From NCBI RefSeq assembly GCF_963576675.1, contig NC_088915.1, positions 89,413,501-89,477,500 on the forward strand: a DNA stretch of 64,000 nucleotides. The letters run 5' to 3'. Shown one piece after another: positions 42,085 to 54,024 of this stretch. How positions within the stretch are numbered: position 1 is the stretch's first letter; every line of letters begins with the position of its first letter. A program made the translations under genes and the position numbers. The stretch is from Euphorbia lathyris (lineage: Eukaryota > Streptophyta > Magnoliopsida > Malpighiales > Euphorbiaceae). The notes beneath the pieces are model-generated. The model saw only the letters and a list, made by a program, of their open reading frames with translations. It made no database searches and had not been told where the DNA came from.

Positions 42085-44704
42085 TCAGAGATCAGCAGCA
42101 CTGAGCATATTTACGCTGAAAGCTTGAGCTTTGGCTTGCCAGATGAGAGCTTCAGAGAGGCCAGCAAAAATTTGGTGGAATGTCTTCAAGAGAGCTGAGT
42201 CATAATGATGACGCTGGATATTATTATAACGAATGTGGTTGAAGGATTGCTGTGCGAGAGACAGCAACTCATTCTGCTTCAAAGCATCAGTATCCATCTC
42301 TTGCTTGTTTAGATTAAGTAGCCGGATGGCCTCACCAACTTGCTCGACTGAGCACTGACTGTAGGACACCATTTGCTCATTTGTCTTAAGTTGCTCAGTA
42401 TGAAGCTGAGCAAAGAGCATTTTGAGTTATGAGGAAGTGGCGTAGTCAGTGTTCACGACAGACAACTTCTGAACTTGCTGATGGAGAGAGTTCAGATGTT
42501 GAATTGTTGACAACTGAATTTCTGCCAACTTGGCAAGAGTCCTGCTTAGCTTGCTGGGCTTGGAATGACAAGACTACATTCAGCAGATCCTTGAGTCCCT
42601 TGACTTCGTTGAGAAGTAGAGTGACCTGGGAGAGCTGAGTTGTCTCAGGAATTGAAGATCCAGCAGCAGGCGAAGCGGAGTGTTGAAGATCGTGGATGAG
42701 GGCTTGTACTGAGTCAATGAGCTTTTGGCCGGACTCAGTGGCATCCCGATGTGCATCAGTATGACCAGAAGAAAATGGAGTGAAGGGAGTACCCTGGTCA
42801 GTGACTGGACGAGGTGACTCAATCTGCACTTGAGTTGGTTGAATTGTTGATTGATCGGCAGAGAGGTTTGTTTTGAAAGCATTAACCCGAACACTGTCTG
42901 TACTGACGGCAGAAGGATGCGGAGTCAGCACCATGCTTGAGGAGACAGCATGGACAGTGGTCGGTTCAACCTGACTTGTTGAAGTGGTTGAAGTGTTATG
43001 GTCGGCATGTTCCTGTTGAGAAGAAACAGAGACTTGCTTTTCCAACGGCGCTGAAGTAGAGGAAGTTGTTGGCCGTTTGAAAAACTTTAGTTGAACAGTA
43101 GAAGGGTCCTTAGTTGTTTTTGAGAGAACAAGGTCAGGAAGAGTTGGTATTTGCACAGGAGGTACGCTGTCGATGTTTTCACTGGCTTTAACCAACTCTT
43201 TCCTTCTACGTGGTGGAGTGACAGTGGGAGCAGCTTCTTCTGAGTGAGTAGGAGAAGGTTCCTTTTCCTCAGTATTGGTCTGGTCAGCTTGATCAACTTG
43301 CTCAAGTTGCTCAACTCTAGCAGCCAACTCAGTGTCAGTCTGCACAACTCCACCAGCTAACCTAGTGTTAGCATCCTCAGCTTCTATTTCGCTGTCATAG
43401 TATTCCGACTCATCAGCGTCATCCTGACCGCTGGCTTCAGCTTCTTCTTCAGCAGTGCTGTCTCCATCAAGTTCTTCCTCAACTTGGGAGATGAAGTGGT
43501 CATCTAACTGGACCTCAGTTTCCTCAGCATCAGTACCCTGGCATTGAGTGAAATGAGAATCACTTGGTACGATGAAATCAGTTGGTATGGCCTCTAGGGG
43601 AGTCATAGATGAAGTCTTCTACTTCTTCTGAGGTAGCTCAGCAGCTTCCTCAGTTTCAGGCTCATCTTGTCTGGTTCTCTTTTCAGCTGACTTTCCAGCT
43701 GACCTCTGCCTCTTTGCAGGAGACTCAACATTTGATGAAGGGGTCTCAGCAGTCTTTCTCTTGCGAGAAGCTGGGGCCTTAGTTCTTCCCCCTTTCTTTG
43801 TCACAGCAATAGTTTCCTCAACTTTGTCAGCTTGGTCAGTTTGCCCAGCAGCAGCAGCTTTTCCCTTCTTCAAGGGTTGTCCAAATTTAAGTGCCCTCAG
43901 CGAGCCAGCTGTGATTTCTATGCCTCTGAAGGATTCCTCACCTTCAAGATTGATTTTGTGGTCGATGAGGATCATGGTAATGATGGACCCTAACCTTAGT
44001 GTATTCGTGCTGCGTAAGAATCCAGCAACGAGGAAGACGGGCAAGTTCAAGGGTGTATATGTCAGCATGTGCCATATGAAGCACTGTTCAAAGTTGGTTG
44101 CTGACGTAGTGCAGTTGATTTTTGGGTAAATGAAGTAACTCAGCAGGTAGTGAGCCATCTTTTGGTGCTGACCCATTGAGGATGCTGAGACCTCTCATGA
44201 GTAGCCTTCAGGTTTGCAGAAGGTGTGGTTATAGTTTGTCTTGTCCTGATCTCCTGACTTCCTCAGCCTTGCTCCCTCAGTTTTGAGCTGGAGAAGATTT
44301 CCGATGTACAGAGGGTTGATGAAGATGGTTTTCCCTCTTACTTTAGTGCTTAGGTAGTCAGGGGAGTCACTGGCAACCATGAGGTTGTGGTAAAACTCCC
44401 TCACCAGGTCAGGATATGTCTCATCCCTGACCGAGAATAGCCCAGTCCATTCGTTCTTTGCAATCCATTCGGCAAATGGCTGTTCATGTTGCACGAAATG
44501 CTCAGAGACCCATCTTGAGGGCTCAACTTTCTATTCGCGGACATTTTCGAAGACCTTGGAATAGGTCCTAATCTTAACAGCTTTCCCTTGGCCAGAAGTT
44601 TGGCCAGTTTTACCCTTGCCCGGAGTAGAGGGGTTTCGCGAAGGTTCATCGGAGCTAGAATTTTGTTGGCCGGCACCGGAGACGTTGAAAGATAGTTTAG
44701 TCAT
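42085..44704 (-). pseudogene. Element B post-pol ORF (env-like position), broken by stops and a frameshift
   Basis: It starts MTKLSFNVSGAG at 44704. Open parts are 44704 to about 44534, 44494-44195, 44176-43619, 43606-42446 and 42420-42085, separated by nonsense codons (near 44533, 44192 and 43616) and a frame change near 42430. It has the same layout as in A: YPDLVREFYHNL and VRGKTIFINP, then MGQHQKMAHYLL, a basic KKGKAAAAG / KRKTAETP stretch, a long acidic part and a helical C-terminal segment with HLLNLNKQEMDTD-like sequence. No membrane segment was seen. Confidence 0.75.
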
Positions 44705-45186
44705 TCTTCGAAGATGGAGGAATTAGAGGAATTTGAGAGAGAAGAAGTTCTAAGTGATTTCTTTGCCTTAAGAGTTGATTAAGCGTAAAGAGTAAAAGAT
44801 GGGGAAATACCCATAATTTATAGATGAATTGAACGGTGTGGATCTTAATCAAATCCATGTGTCAGTTTTGCCTTGGGATCATGTACCGACAATGATCCTG
44901 GCATTTATGACACATTACGGCGAATATGTCATCCTAGGCTATACGCGTGCTTTGCATTTATGCTAACGGATTAATCACTCAGTATTTAGAATGTCAAGCG
45001 TTTGATATTCTGAGTGGTCAGTGCATTAATTAAGGATGATTTTAAGTTCAAGTTCTAAACTAATTTACTCAGTGTGCAAGTTTACTCAGTATTGTATATT
45101 CAGTCAGTTTTGATGAGTTACTCAGCAAACAATAAATCATTCAGCATGTAATTCACTCAGCATTCATATTCATTTAGCATAGGAAT

Positions 45187-48100
45187 TTACTGAAGAGGAT
45201 TAAACATACCAATTGCTTCTCTCAGTATGCTGAACTGTTCACGGGCCAGTGGCTTCGTGAAGATATCCGCAAGTTGTTCGTCCGTTGGGACAAAAGTCAG
45301 CTTGATCTCACCCTTGAGTACATGGTCTCTAATGAAGTGATATCTGATACTGACATGCTTCATTCTGCTGTGTTGAATTGGGTTCTTAGAAAGATCAATT
45401 GCACTTTTGTTGTCACATTTGACTTCAATTGTCTTCGTTTGAACACCATAGTCTTCAAGTTGTTGCTTGATCCATAGGACTTGAGCAACACAGTGACCAG
45501 CAGCAATGTACTCAGCTTCAGTGGTGGACAAGGCTACTGACGCCTGCTTTTTGCTGAACCAGGACACAAGACAGCTTCCTAAGAAGTGGCATCCTCCAGA
45601 GGTGCTTTTTCGTTCCAGCTTATCTCGTCCATAGTCAGCGTCAGTGTATCCGATGAGTGTAAAATCATGAGTATTGGATACCACAACCCCGCGTTCACTG
45701 AGCTTTGCAAATATCTAAGGATTCTTTTTACAGCAATGTAATGAGATTCCTTAGGGTTAGATTGATATCTAGCACAATAGCATACTGAAAACTGAATGTC
45801 CGGTCTACTGGCTGTTAAGTAAAGTAGAGAGCCTATCATACCTCGATATAACTTGTTGTCTACTGACTTACCATTCTCATCAGCGCAGAGGACAGTGTCA
45901 GTGCCCATAGGAGTGGATATAGGCTTGCAATTTTCCAAGTCATATTTCTTTAAGATCTCCTTGGCATATTTGGCTTGACTGATGAAGATGCCATTGTTTC
46001 CTTGTTTAATTTGAAGACCGAGGAAGAAGTTGAGTTCTCCCATCATGGACATTTCAAACTCAGTCTGCATTTGTTTGCTAAACTCCTTGCACATTGATTC
46101 GTTAGTTGCACCAAATATTATATCATCAACATAAATTTGGGCCAGTAGGGTATCTTTACCCTTTTTCTTAATGAATAAGGTTGTATCAGCTTTGCCCCTG
46201 ACGTAATTTCTAGTCAGCAGGAAACTGGTCAGCCTCTCATACCAAGCACGTGGTGCTTGCTTGAGGCCGTACAGAGCCTTTTTGAGTTTGTAAACATGGT
46301 TTGGGAACTTAGGGTCCTCAAAACCTGGAGGTTGATTTACATGAACCTCCTCGTTTATAATTCCATTAAGAAATGCACTTTTGACATCCATTTGGAATAA
46401 TTTAAAGTTCATGTAAGATGCATATGCACATAGTATTCTAATTGCCTCTAGCCTTGCCACTGGGGCAAAGGTCTCACCGTAGTCAATACCTTCTTGCTGA
46501 CTGTAGCCCTGAGCTACAAGCCTTGCTTTGTTCCTGACTACGTTTCCTTGTTCGTCCATCTTGTTCCTGAAGACCCATCTAGTTCCGATGGTCTTTTGAC
46601 TCTTTGGATGAGGCACTAACTCCCATACATCATTTCTTCGAAATTGATCGAGTTCCTCTTGCATTGCGTTCATCCAGAATTCATCGTACTCAGCTTCAGC
46701 GAAATTCTTCGGTTCTTGTACTGAGATGAAAGCAACATTGCTGAGGTACTTCCTGAGTTGATTCCTCGTCATCAGGGTATTCCCAGCAGAATCAAGGATT
46801 GCACTTTCGGAGTGCCCTCTTGGAATTCTTATTTCTTTGGGTAGATTTATGTCTTGTGCTGTTCCTGTTTCAACAATCTCTGCAGAAGTAGATGGGTCAG
46901 TAAAAGTAATCTTAGGTTCACTCTTACTCTTGGTCAGCCTTTTTGTGAACGACTCAGTAGCTGGTTCTGGGTCAGCAGTGGTTACTGAGTTTGGATCATC
47001 TTCGGTCAGCGGCTGGTATCTACCTGCAGGGTCAGTTTCATCGAACTCTACATGTATTGACTCTTCTAAAACTTGAGTTCGCTTATTAAAAACTCTGTAT
47101 GCTTTGCTGTTTGTTGAGTAGCCCAAAAAGATAGCCTCATCAGCTTTTGAATCAAACTTGGCTAAGCTATCTTTGGTATTTAAAATAAAACATCTACAGC
47201 CAAAGGCACGAAAGTATCCAATATTGGGCTTTCGTCCTTTCCAAAGTTCATAGGGGGTTTTCTTGAGTATAAGTCTAACTAAGGCCCTATTAAGAATGTA
47301 GCATGCTGTGTTGACAGCCTCTCCCCAAAAATACTTTGGAAGCCTATGCTCATCCAGCATTGTCCTGACTATTTCAACCAGAGTTCTGTTCTTCCTTTCT
47401 ACAACCCCATTTTGCTGAGGTGTTCTAGGAGCAGAAAAATTGTGGTCAATGCCGCTGGCTTCACAGAATTCAACAAACTTTTGGTTTTTGAATTCTCCAC
47501 CGTTATCACTACGGATATGAGCTAATTTTAGGTCTTTCTCATTTTCAATTTTTCTAACCAAATTTGAAAATGTCTCAAAGGTCTCATCCTTGCTGGTCAG
47601 CAAGATAACCCACGTATACCGAGAGAAGTCATCTAAAATGACCAAGGAAAATCTTCTTCCACCCAGACTCAGCGGCTGGACTGGACCAAAGAGATCCAAG
47701 TGTAGTAACTCTAACGGACGTTTAGTTGAGACAATGTTTTTGCTGTGAAAAGATTGTTTGGTTTGTTTTCCAGCTTGGCAAGCGTGGCATAATTGATCTT
47801 TTTGAAATTTAAGTTCAGGCAGTCCCTCAACCAATTGCTTTCTTGCTAGTTTGGCCAGGAGGTCCATGCTTATATGACCAAGTCTCCTGTGCCATAGCCA
47901 GGAATTTTCTTCCTTTGTTACTAAGCACACAGTTTTTGAAAACTTTTTCTCTAAGTCTAGCATAAAGACATTATCTATCCGATGGGCAGTTAAGATTAAC
48001 TCATTTGTTTTACCCTCGTATATTTTACATCCAGTAGCATCAAATATAACTTTTCTCCCATTATCACATAGCTGAGCTACGCTGAGTAAGTTATATTTGA

Positions 48101-48317
48101 GTCCGCTGACTAGGGAGACAGATTCAATAGTAGGATTACCTCCGATGGTTCCTGAGCCTACTATCTTACCCTTCTTGTTGTCTCCAAAACTTATGCTTCC
48201 TCCTCGTTTACGTTCAAACGTGATGAACTGAGTTTCATCACCCGTCATATGCCTTGAGCATGCGCTGTCAATATACCACATCTTTGACTTCTCGGCACAT
48301 CTCAGGCTTACCTGCAT
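45187..48317 (-). pseudogene. pol: Element B pol polyprotein (PR-IN-RT-RNase H) with one frameshift
   Basis: ATG at 48317. Protease-like [10 protein letters not shown] is at about residues 17-26, the zinc-binding WLWHRRLGH...CHAC at about 140-180, and integrase Asp (LHLDLFGP, ~208), Asp (SDNGGEF, ~271) and Glu (VVERKNR, ~307). Reverse transcriptase has [14 protein letters not shown] sequence and YVDDIIFG at about 727. RNase H follows (YTDADYG, STTEAEY). Compared with A, one base is missing from a GGG run near 45675, shifting the frame before RNase H; the second frame runs to 45187. The order and motifs are those of Ty1/copia. Its frame differs from that of gag, whose stop is six bases upstream. 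Confidence 0.9.
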
Positions 48318-48322
48318 TGTAA

Positions 48323-50062
48323 CTAGTTACTTTTAGGTACCCAATTCTTTTTGGGTCCTGACTTGTTAGGTGCAACAGGTATAGCATCATATTTTATTTT
48401 ATGGCGACATACATGGACAGTATGGCCATTCTTTCCACAGAAGTCACAATTGACCTTCTGTTTAGGATTTTTTACTGACTTGTTAGCACCCCAGTGCTGA
48501 GCGTGCCAGCACACCTTAGTGGTGTGTCTTAACTTCCCACAAAAGTCACACTGGACTTTTCGCTGGGGATATCGTCTCTGCTGAGTACCTTGGTACTGAG
48601 TTCTCAGAGGAAAATTATTTTTATTTGGAACCTTTAGTTGGTTCTGGATGGTTGTGATGTCCTTCCTCAGTTTCTTTAAAACTGACTGGACTTCAGAGAC
48701 AGACTCATGTATGATTTTCATATTATCATGCAGAGTTGAATTGTCCTGAAGGAGGAATCTGAGGTCACTCAGTTTGACCTCTTCCACTTCGTCACAGCGC
48801 CTGCTGAGTGCTCTTACTTTCTTGTTACATTTCTTAACAAGTGTATAGAGATCACTCAGGGCATTAACCATATCTTTTCTGAGCTGGGGAAGAGAAATTA
48901 CCTCATTTGATTGCTCTTCATCATCTGATGCGATGGATGGGTCAGCATGCTCAGAGACGCATGGCTCAGCAATTTCGTCAGCCATAAAGCATATCTTCGC
49001 TGACTCGGTGGCCTCAGTTTCTGTTGATGAAGATTCATCACTGTCACTCCAAGTAGCCACCATTGCCTTCTTCCCATTCTTCTTGTCTTTTCTCAGCGTG
49101 GGGCAGTTTGACTTAATATGGCCAGTTTGGTGGCACTCAAAGCATGTGATGGGCTTTGAGCAATCCTTTTTGTATTTGCTGTCACTTGAGTCAGCCTTAT
49201 ACTTGTCAAACTTTCTGTAAGGCTTTTTAGAATATTTGTCACTCTTCTTGAACAGCCTCTTCATCTTCCTTGTGAACATAGCCATCTTCTCATCATTAGT
49301 TGAGCTCCCGTCAGTGGAGTCAGCTCTCATGACAAGTGACTTCTGCTTCTTGTCCTCAGATTTTTCCTTTACCTCAAAGTTCTTCATGGATATCTCATGG
49401 ATCAGTAATGAACCGATGAGTTCGTCATATTTGTAGGTGGTTAAATCCTGAGCTTCCTCAACTGCTGTCTTCTTTACTTGCCAGTCCTTTGGAAGGCTTC
49501 TGAGAATCTTTTTGACTTGTTCTTCCTCAGTGAAGATTTTCCCAAGTCTCTTGAGCTCATTAATGATGTTGGTGAACCTTGCGTTCATGTCTGAAATGCC
49601 CTCATCATTGTTCATCTCGAACAGCTCGTACAGTCTCATCTGCTGATTCACCTTGGATTCTTTTACTTTGTTTGTTCCCTCATAGGTGACTTCCAGCTTT
49701 CTCCAGATCTCTTGCGCCGACTCACAACCTGAGATTTTGTTATATTCTGCAGCATCGAGCGCACAGTGAAGCATATTGATAGCCGAAGCATGGTTTTGAA
49801 GCTTCTTAAGATCATCCTCTATCCATTTGGCCTCAGCTTTTACAACTGTTTGGCCAGCCACAACCTCAACAGGTACAAACGGGCCTTGGACTATAGATAG
49901 CCAGGCACTCATGTTTGTGGCCTGAATGAAGTTTTTCATCCTATTCTTCCAGAAGGTATAGCTTGACCCGAAGAATAGGGGAGGCCTAGTAATGGACAGC
50001 CCCTCAGGCAGTATTTGAGTTGTTTGGTTTCCAGGGAGAAACCGAGTGCTGTTTTCGCCCAT
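48323..50062 (-). CDS. gag: Element B Gag, intact (579 aa)
   Basis: The start MGENSTRF at 50062 is chosen because A has the equivalent MAENSTRF and the frame upstream of it runs into the primer-binding site. It contains the [19 protein letters not shown] region typical of copia Gag N-termini, a helical middle part, and three CCHC zinc knuckles: [14 protein letters not shown] (~306), [14 protein letters not shown] (~515) and [14 protein letters not shown] (~544). Gag packages element RNA in the cytoplasmic virus-like particle. Three knuckles and nearly 580 residues are long for copia and fit the Sirevirus group. The stop is TAG; pol begins six bases later in another frame. Confidence 0.9.
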   Translation of the reverse strand: MGENSTRFLPGNQTTQILPEGLSITRPPLFFGSSYTFWKNRMKNFIQATNMSAWLSIVQGPFVPVEVVAGQTVVKAEAKWIEDDLKKLQNHASAINMLHCALDAAEYNKISGCESAQEIWRKLEVTYEGTNKVKESKVNQQMRLYELFEMNNDEGISDMNARFTNIINELKRLGKIFTEEEQVKKILRSLPKDWQVKKTAVEEAQDLTTYKYDELIGSLLIHEISMKNFEVKEKSEDKKQKSLVMRADSTDGSSTNDEKMAMFTRKMKRLFKKSDKYSKKPYRKFDKYKADSSDSKYKKDCSKPITCFECHQTGHIKSNCPTLRKDKKNGKKAMVATWSDSDESSSTETEATESAKICFMADEIAEPCVSEHADPSIASDDEEQSNEVISLPQLRKDMVNALSDLYTLVKKCNKKVRALSRRCDEVEEVKLSDLRFLLQDNSTLHDNMKIIHESVSEVQSVLKKLRKDITTIQNQLKVPNKNNFPLRTQYQGTQQRRYPQRKVQCDFCGKLRHTTKVCWHAQHWGANKSVKNPKQKVNCDFCGKNGHTVHVCRHKIKYDAIPVAPNKSGPKKNWVPKSN

Positions 50063-50111
50063 GGTAGGGATCAGCTCAAGGTTGTTAGACCTTTTAAAGT
50101 GAGCTTTTGAG

Positions 50112-50123
50112 GCTCTGATACCA
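50112..50123 (-). promoter_or_regulatory. Element B primer-binding site
   Basis: Minus strand TGGTATCAGAGC, the usual plant LTR-element site for the initiator tRNA-Met, lies two bases inside the 5' LTR. Confidence 0.95.
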
Positions 50124-50125
50124 CT

Positions 50126-51463
50126 TGTTGGTCCCTTGTAAGGTTGCAAGTATAGTTCCAAGGGGGGGTTAGGAACTATTTAAACTTTTTAACAATTTAC
50201 ACAGACTTCTTTTTCTTAAAGAAAAAGGTTTGAACAGCGGCACTGAGTAAACGGTAAGATACTGTCTTAGTCAACAGGTGACTAGGTCAGTTTCTTAGCT
50301 CGAGTTAGGAGATAGCACTTAGAGTCTATTTCTGAGCTCTTTCGTTTAATGCGCACAGCTCAACTTGACCTCTTGACTTGGTCAGTTTCTTGATTATTTA
50401 AGCAAGCAATATAAATAAGGAGTTAAAGGTTTAGAAATACTTCACTCAGCAGATTTATCCAGGTTCGGCTTCTTCTAAGCCTACGTCCTGTCCCCGGAAC
50501 ACGTTCCGAGATTTCAATCCTCTACTGAGCTCTTTAAAGGTAGAGCCTCAAACCTTTTACAATATCAGCAATTGAGTATGACAATAGTACCCTCCTCTAT
50601 ACTTCTACTCAATCCTAATCTCTCCGCTGAGTACTTAAAACCGAGTACTCAGCCTCTCCTTTCTATCTCTAGAAATGATAAGTGTTTTGTCCTAATACAA
50701 AGATGTGCTAAGACACTTTAGACGATTTACAATCACTCTAGACTTTTACACAGATGTGAGAATTGTTGTGTAAGAATTTGCTTTGCTTCTTGCTTGCAGA
50801 ACTTGTATGGAAATTTGGTCAGCGTAACTGCTTGATCAAGTTCTACTTCTTGTGAAGCTTGTGATGGCACTATTTATAGAGACGTCTGGTCATTCGGTCA
50901 TTTCGAATTTCGAAATAACCGTTGGAGGGAAACGGCTATGTGTCGTTGTCATCCTGACTTGCACAGAGCTCTTGGCCAATCACAATCGTGTATCTTCTGT
51001 CCTCGGTCAGCTGAGCAGATGGTCTCTCCTTTTATGGTAAAGTCAACTGGACAGCACACTGTGTCGTCTGAACTTTGCCAGAAGAGGAAACACTTTGTCT
51101 GGAAGTTTTCCTTTGCCAGTTGCTGTCTTGTACGCTTTGTCGAGACTACTCAGCAGCTTCATCTTGAAGTTGTTCCCGAAGGTCTTCTAGATCTTTCTGT
51201 TTGCTGAGTTGCGTTTTGAACAAAACGGCAACGTCTTGACATACGTGGGCCGAGTGTACTGAGTTGTTTGACTTGGGCCTTGGCTTCCGTAATGGCCTTG
51301 GGCCTTTTGATTCTTATGTCTTATAATATTTTAACTCAACATTGAACAAACACATTAGTAGAATTAAATCAAAGCATTTAAACTTAGTGTGTTTAGAATA
51401 TGTATATATATTATACTTAAACAATTTTGTCAAATCAAAATTATGTGGAAAGGTGTTTCAACA
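50126..51463 (-). repeat. Element B 5' LTR
   Basis: 1,338 bp, TGTTGG...CAACA. A TATA-like CTATAAATAG lies on the minus strand at 50879-50870, with a palindromic TTTCGAATTTCGAAA just upstream at about 50900-50914. Confidence 0.9.
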
Positions 51464-52219
51464 AAAACGTCTCAAAGGTTTCATCCTTGCTACTCAGTAA
51501 GATGATCCAAGTGTACCGAGAAAAGTCATCTACAATGACCAAGGAAAATCTTCTTCCACCCAAGCTCAGCGGCTGGACTGGACTGAAGAGATCCAAGTGT
51601 AGTAACTCTAATGGACGCTTAGTTGAGACAATGTTTTTACTATGAAAAGATTGTTTGGTTTGTTTTCCAGCTTGGCAAGCGTGGCATAATTGATCTTTTT
51701 CAAATTTAAGTTCTGGCAGTCCCTCAACCAATTGCTTTCTTGCTAATTTGGCCAGGAGGTCCATGCTTACATGACCAAGTCTCATGTGCCATAGCCAGGA
51801 ATTTTCTTCCTTTGACACTAAGCATACAGTTTTTGAAAACTTCTTTTCTAAGTTCAGCATAAAGACATTATCAATACGAGGGGCAGTTAAAATTAACTCA
51901 TTTGTTTTACCCTCGAATATTTTACATCCAGTGTCATCAAATATAACTTTTCTCCCATTGTCACATAGCTGAGCTACGCTGAGTAAGTTATATTTGAGTC
52001 CGCTGACTAGGGAGACTGACTCAATAGTAGGATTACCACCAAATGTTCTTGACCCTACTATCTTACCCTTCTTGTTGTCTCCAAAACTTACACTTCCTCC
52101 TCGTTTACGCACAAACATGATGAACTGAGTTTCATCACCAGTCATATGCCTCGAGCATGCGCTGTCAATGTACCACATCTTTGACTTCTCAACACACCTC
52201 AGGCTTACCTGCAATATAG

Positions 52220-53962
52220 CTAGTTGCTTTTAGGTACCCAATTCTTTTTGGGTCCTTGCTTATTAGGTTCAACAGGTAAAGCATCATGTTTCATTTTATG
52301 ACGACATACCTGGATAGTGTGTCCATTCTTTCCACAGAAGTCACAGCTGACCTTCCGTTTAGGATATCTCACTGACTGGTCAGCACCCCAGTGCTGAGCG
52401 TGCCATCACACCTTTGTGGTGTGTCCTTTCTTCCCACAGAAGTCACACTGGACATTCCGCTGAGGATTCCATCTCTGATGACTAGTACTTCGGTACTCAG
52501 TGTTCAGAGGAATATTTCTTTTATTCGGAACCTTAAGTTGGTTCTGAATTGATGTGACATCCTTTCTCAGTTTCTTAGAATCTGATTGGACCTCAGAGAC
52601 AAACTTTTGCATAATTTCTACATTACTATGCAAAATTGAAGTGTCCTGGAGAATATATCGAAGGTCACTCAGTTTTACCTCCTCAACCTCGTCACATCGC
52701 CTGCTGAGTGCTCTAACCTTTTTATTACACTTTTTGACAAGTGTGTAGAGGTCACTCAGTGCATTAACCATTTCATTTCTGAGCAAGGGTAGTGACATTA
52801 CCTCAGTTGAGTGTTCCTCATCGTCAGATACAATGGAGGGGTCAGCATGCTCAGAAACACATGGCTCAGCAAGTTCGTCAGCCATGAAACAAATCTTTGC
52901 TGACTCAGTGGCATCAGCTTCTGATGATGAAGCCTCATCACTGTCGCTCCAAGTTGCCACCATTGCCTTCTTGCTGTTCTTTCTTTCTTTCCTCAGCATG
53001 GAACAGCTTGACTTGATATGGCCAGTTTGATGACATTCAAAGCATGTAATGGGCTTTGAGTTGTCCTTCTTGTACTTGCTGTCGCTAGACTCAGCTTTGT
53101 ACTTATCAAACTTTTTGTAAGGCTTCTTAGAATATTTGTCATTCTTTCTGAACATCCTTTTCATCTTTATAGTGAACATAGCCATTTCTTCATCGTCTGT
53201 TGAGCTCCCATCAGTGGAGTCAGCTTTCATGACAAGAGACTTTTGCTTCTTGTCTTCAGACTTCTCCTTCACCTCGAAGTTCTTCATTGATATCTCGTGG
53301 GTCAGCAGCGAGCCAATCAGTTCATCATACTTGTAGGTGGTTAAGTCTTGAGCTTCCTCAACAGCAGTTTTCTTTGCTTGCCAGCTTTTAGGAAGACTCC
53401 TAAGAATCTTCTTGACTTGCTCTTCCTCAGTGAAGATCTTTCCAAGTCTCTTGAGCTCGTTGATGATGTTTGTGAACCTTGCGTTCATGTCAGAGATTCC
53501 TTCATCATCATTCATTTCAAACAGCTCGTACAACCTCATGTGCTGGTTGACCTTGGATTCGTTCACCTTGTTGGTTCCTTCATAGGTGACCTCCAGCTTC
53601 TTCCAAATCTCCTGTGCTGACTCACAATTTGAAATCTTGTTGTATTCTGCAGCATCTAAAGCACAGTGAAGCATGTTTATAGCCGAAGCATGATTTTGTA
53701 GCTTCTTGAGATCACCCTCTGTCCATCCAGTCTCAGCTTTGGCAACCGTTTGGCCATCAATAGTTTCAACAGGAACAAATGGGCCTTGGACTATAAATAG
53801 CCATGCACTCATATTTGTTGCCTGAATGAAATTTTTCATTCTATTCTTCCAAAAGGTATAGTTAGACCCGAAGAATAGAGGAGGCCGAGTTATGGACAGA
53901 TCCTCAGGCAAAATCTGAGTTGTCAGATTTCCTAGAAGAAACCGAGTGCTGTTCTCAGCCAT
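52220..53962 (-). pseudogene. gag: Element A Gag with a premature stop
   Basis: It starts MAENSTRF at 53962 and is open for 518 codons, with the same [19 protein letters not shown] region and the first zinc knuckle [18 protein letters not shown] at 52406-52408 stands where B has TGC (Cys of the second knuckle), cutting off part of the second knuckle and the third. Past the stop the homologous frame continues to TAG at 52220-52222. Confidence 0.9.
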
Positions 53963-54010
53963 AGTGGGGATCAGCTCAAGGTAGTTAAACCTTGCACAAT
54001 GAGCTTTTAA

Positions 54011-54022
54011 GCTCTGATACCA
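54011..54022 (-). promoter_or_regulatory. Element A primer-binding site
   Basis: Minus strand TGGTATCAGAGC, two bases inside the right LTR (54025), complementary to initiator tRNA-Met. Confidence 0.95.
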
Positions 54023-54024
54023 CT

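Larger units (their letters stand above)
39979..51463 (-). mobile_element. Element B: near-complete Sirevirus-like Ty1/copia retrotransposon nested in element A
   Basis: 11.5 kb, LTRs 39979-41317 and 50126-51463, flanked by a perfect 5-bp duplication, aaaac (39974-39978 and 51464-51468), within the integrase region of A. Removing B and one duplication rejoins A's integrase sequence. It carries a primer-binding site (50112-50123), gag, pol, post-pol ORF and polypurine tract. The two LTRs differ at about 25-30 positions by eye (about 2%). It belongs to the same family as A but has a frameshift in pol and several stops in the post-pol ORF. Confidence 0.95.
37596..52214 (-). pseudogene. pol: Element A pol polyprotein, split by element B and with two nonsense codons
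   Basis: The N-terminal part (52214-51469) has the protease-like [10 protein letters not shown], the WLWHMRLGH zinc-binding region and the first integrase Asp (LHLDLF). It is cut by element B; the rest resumes at 39978 with [15 protein letters not shown], the reverse transcriptase and RNase H (YTDADYG, STTEAEY), ending FNPLQ at 37596. In-frame stops lie at 38667-38669 (TAA, where B has CAA) and 38475-38477 (TAG, where B has CAG). The B copy starts with ATG (48317), but A has TTG here. The order PR-IN-RT-RH is that of Ty1/copia. Confidence 0.9.
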
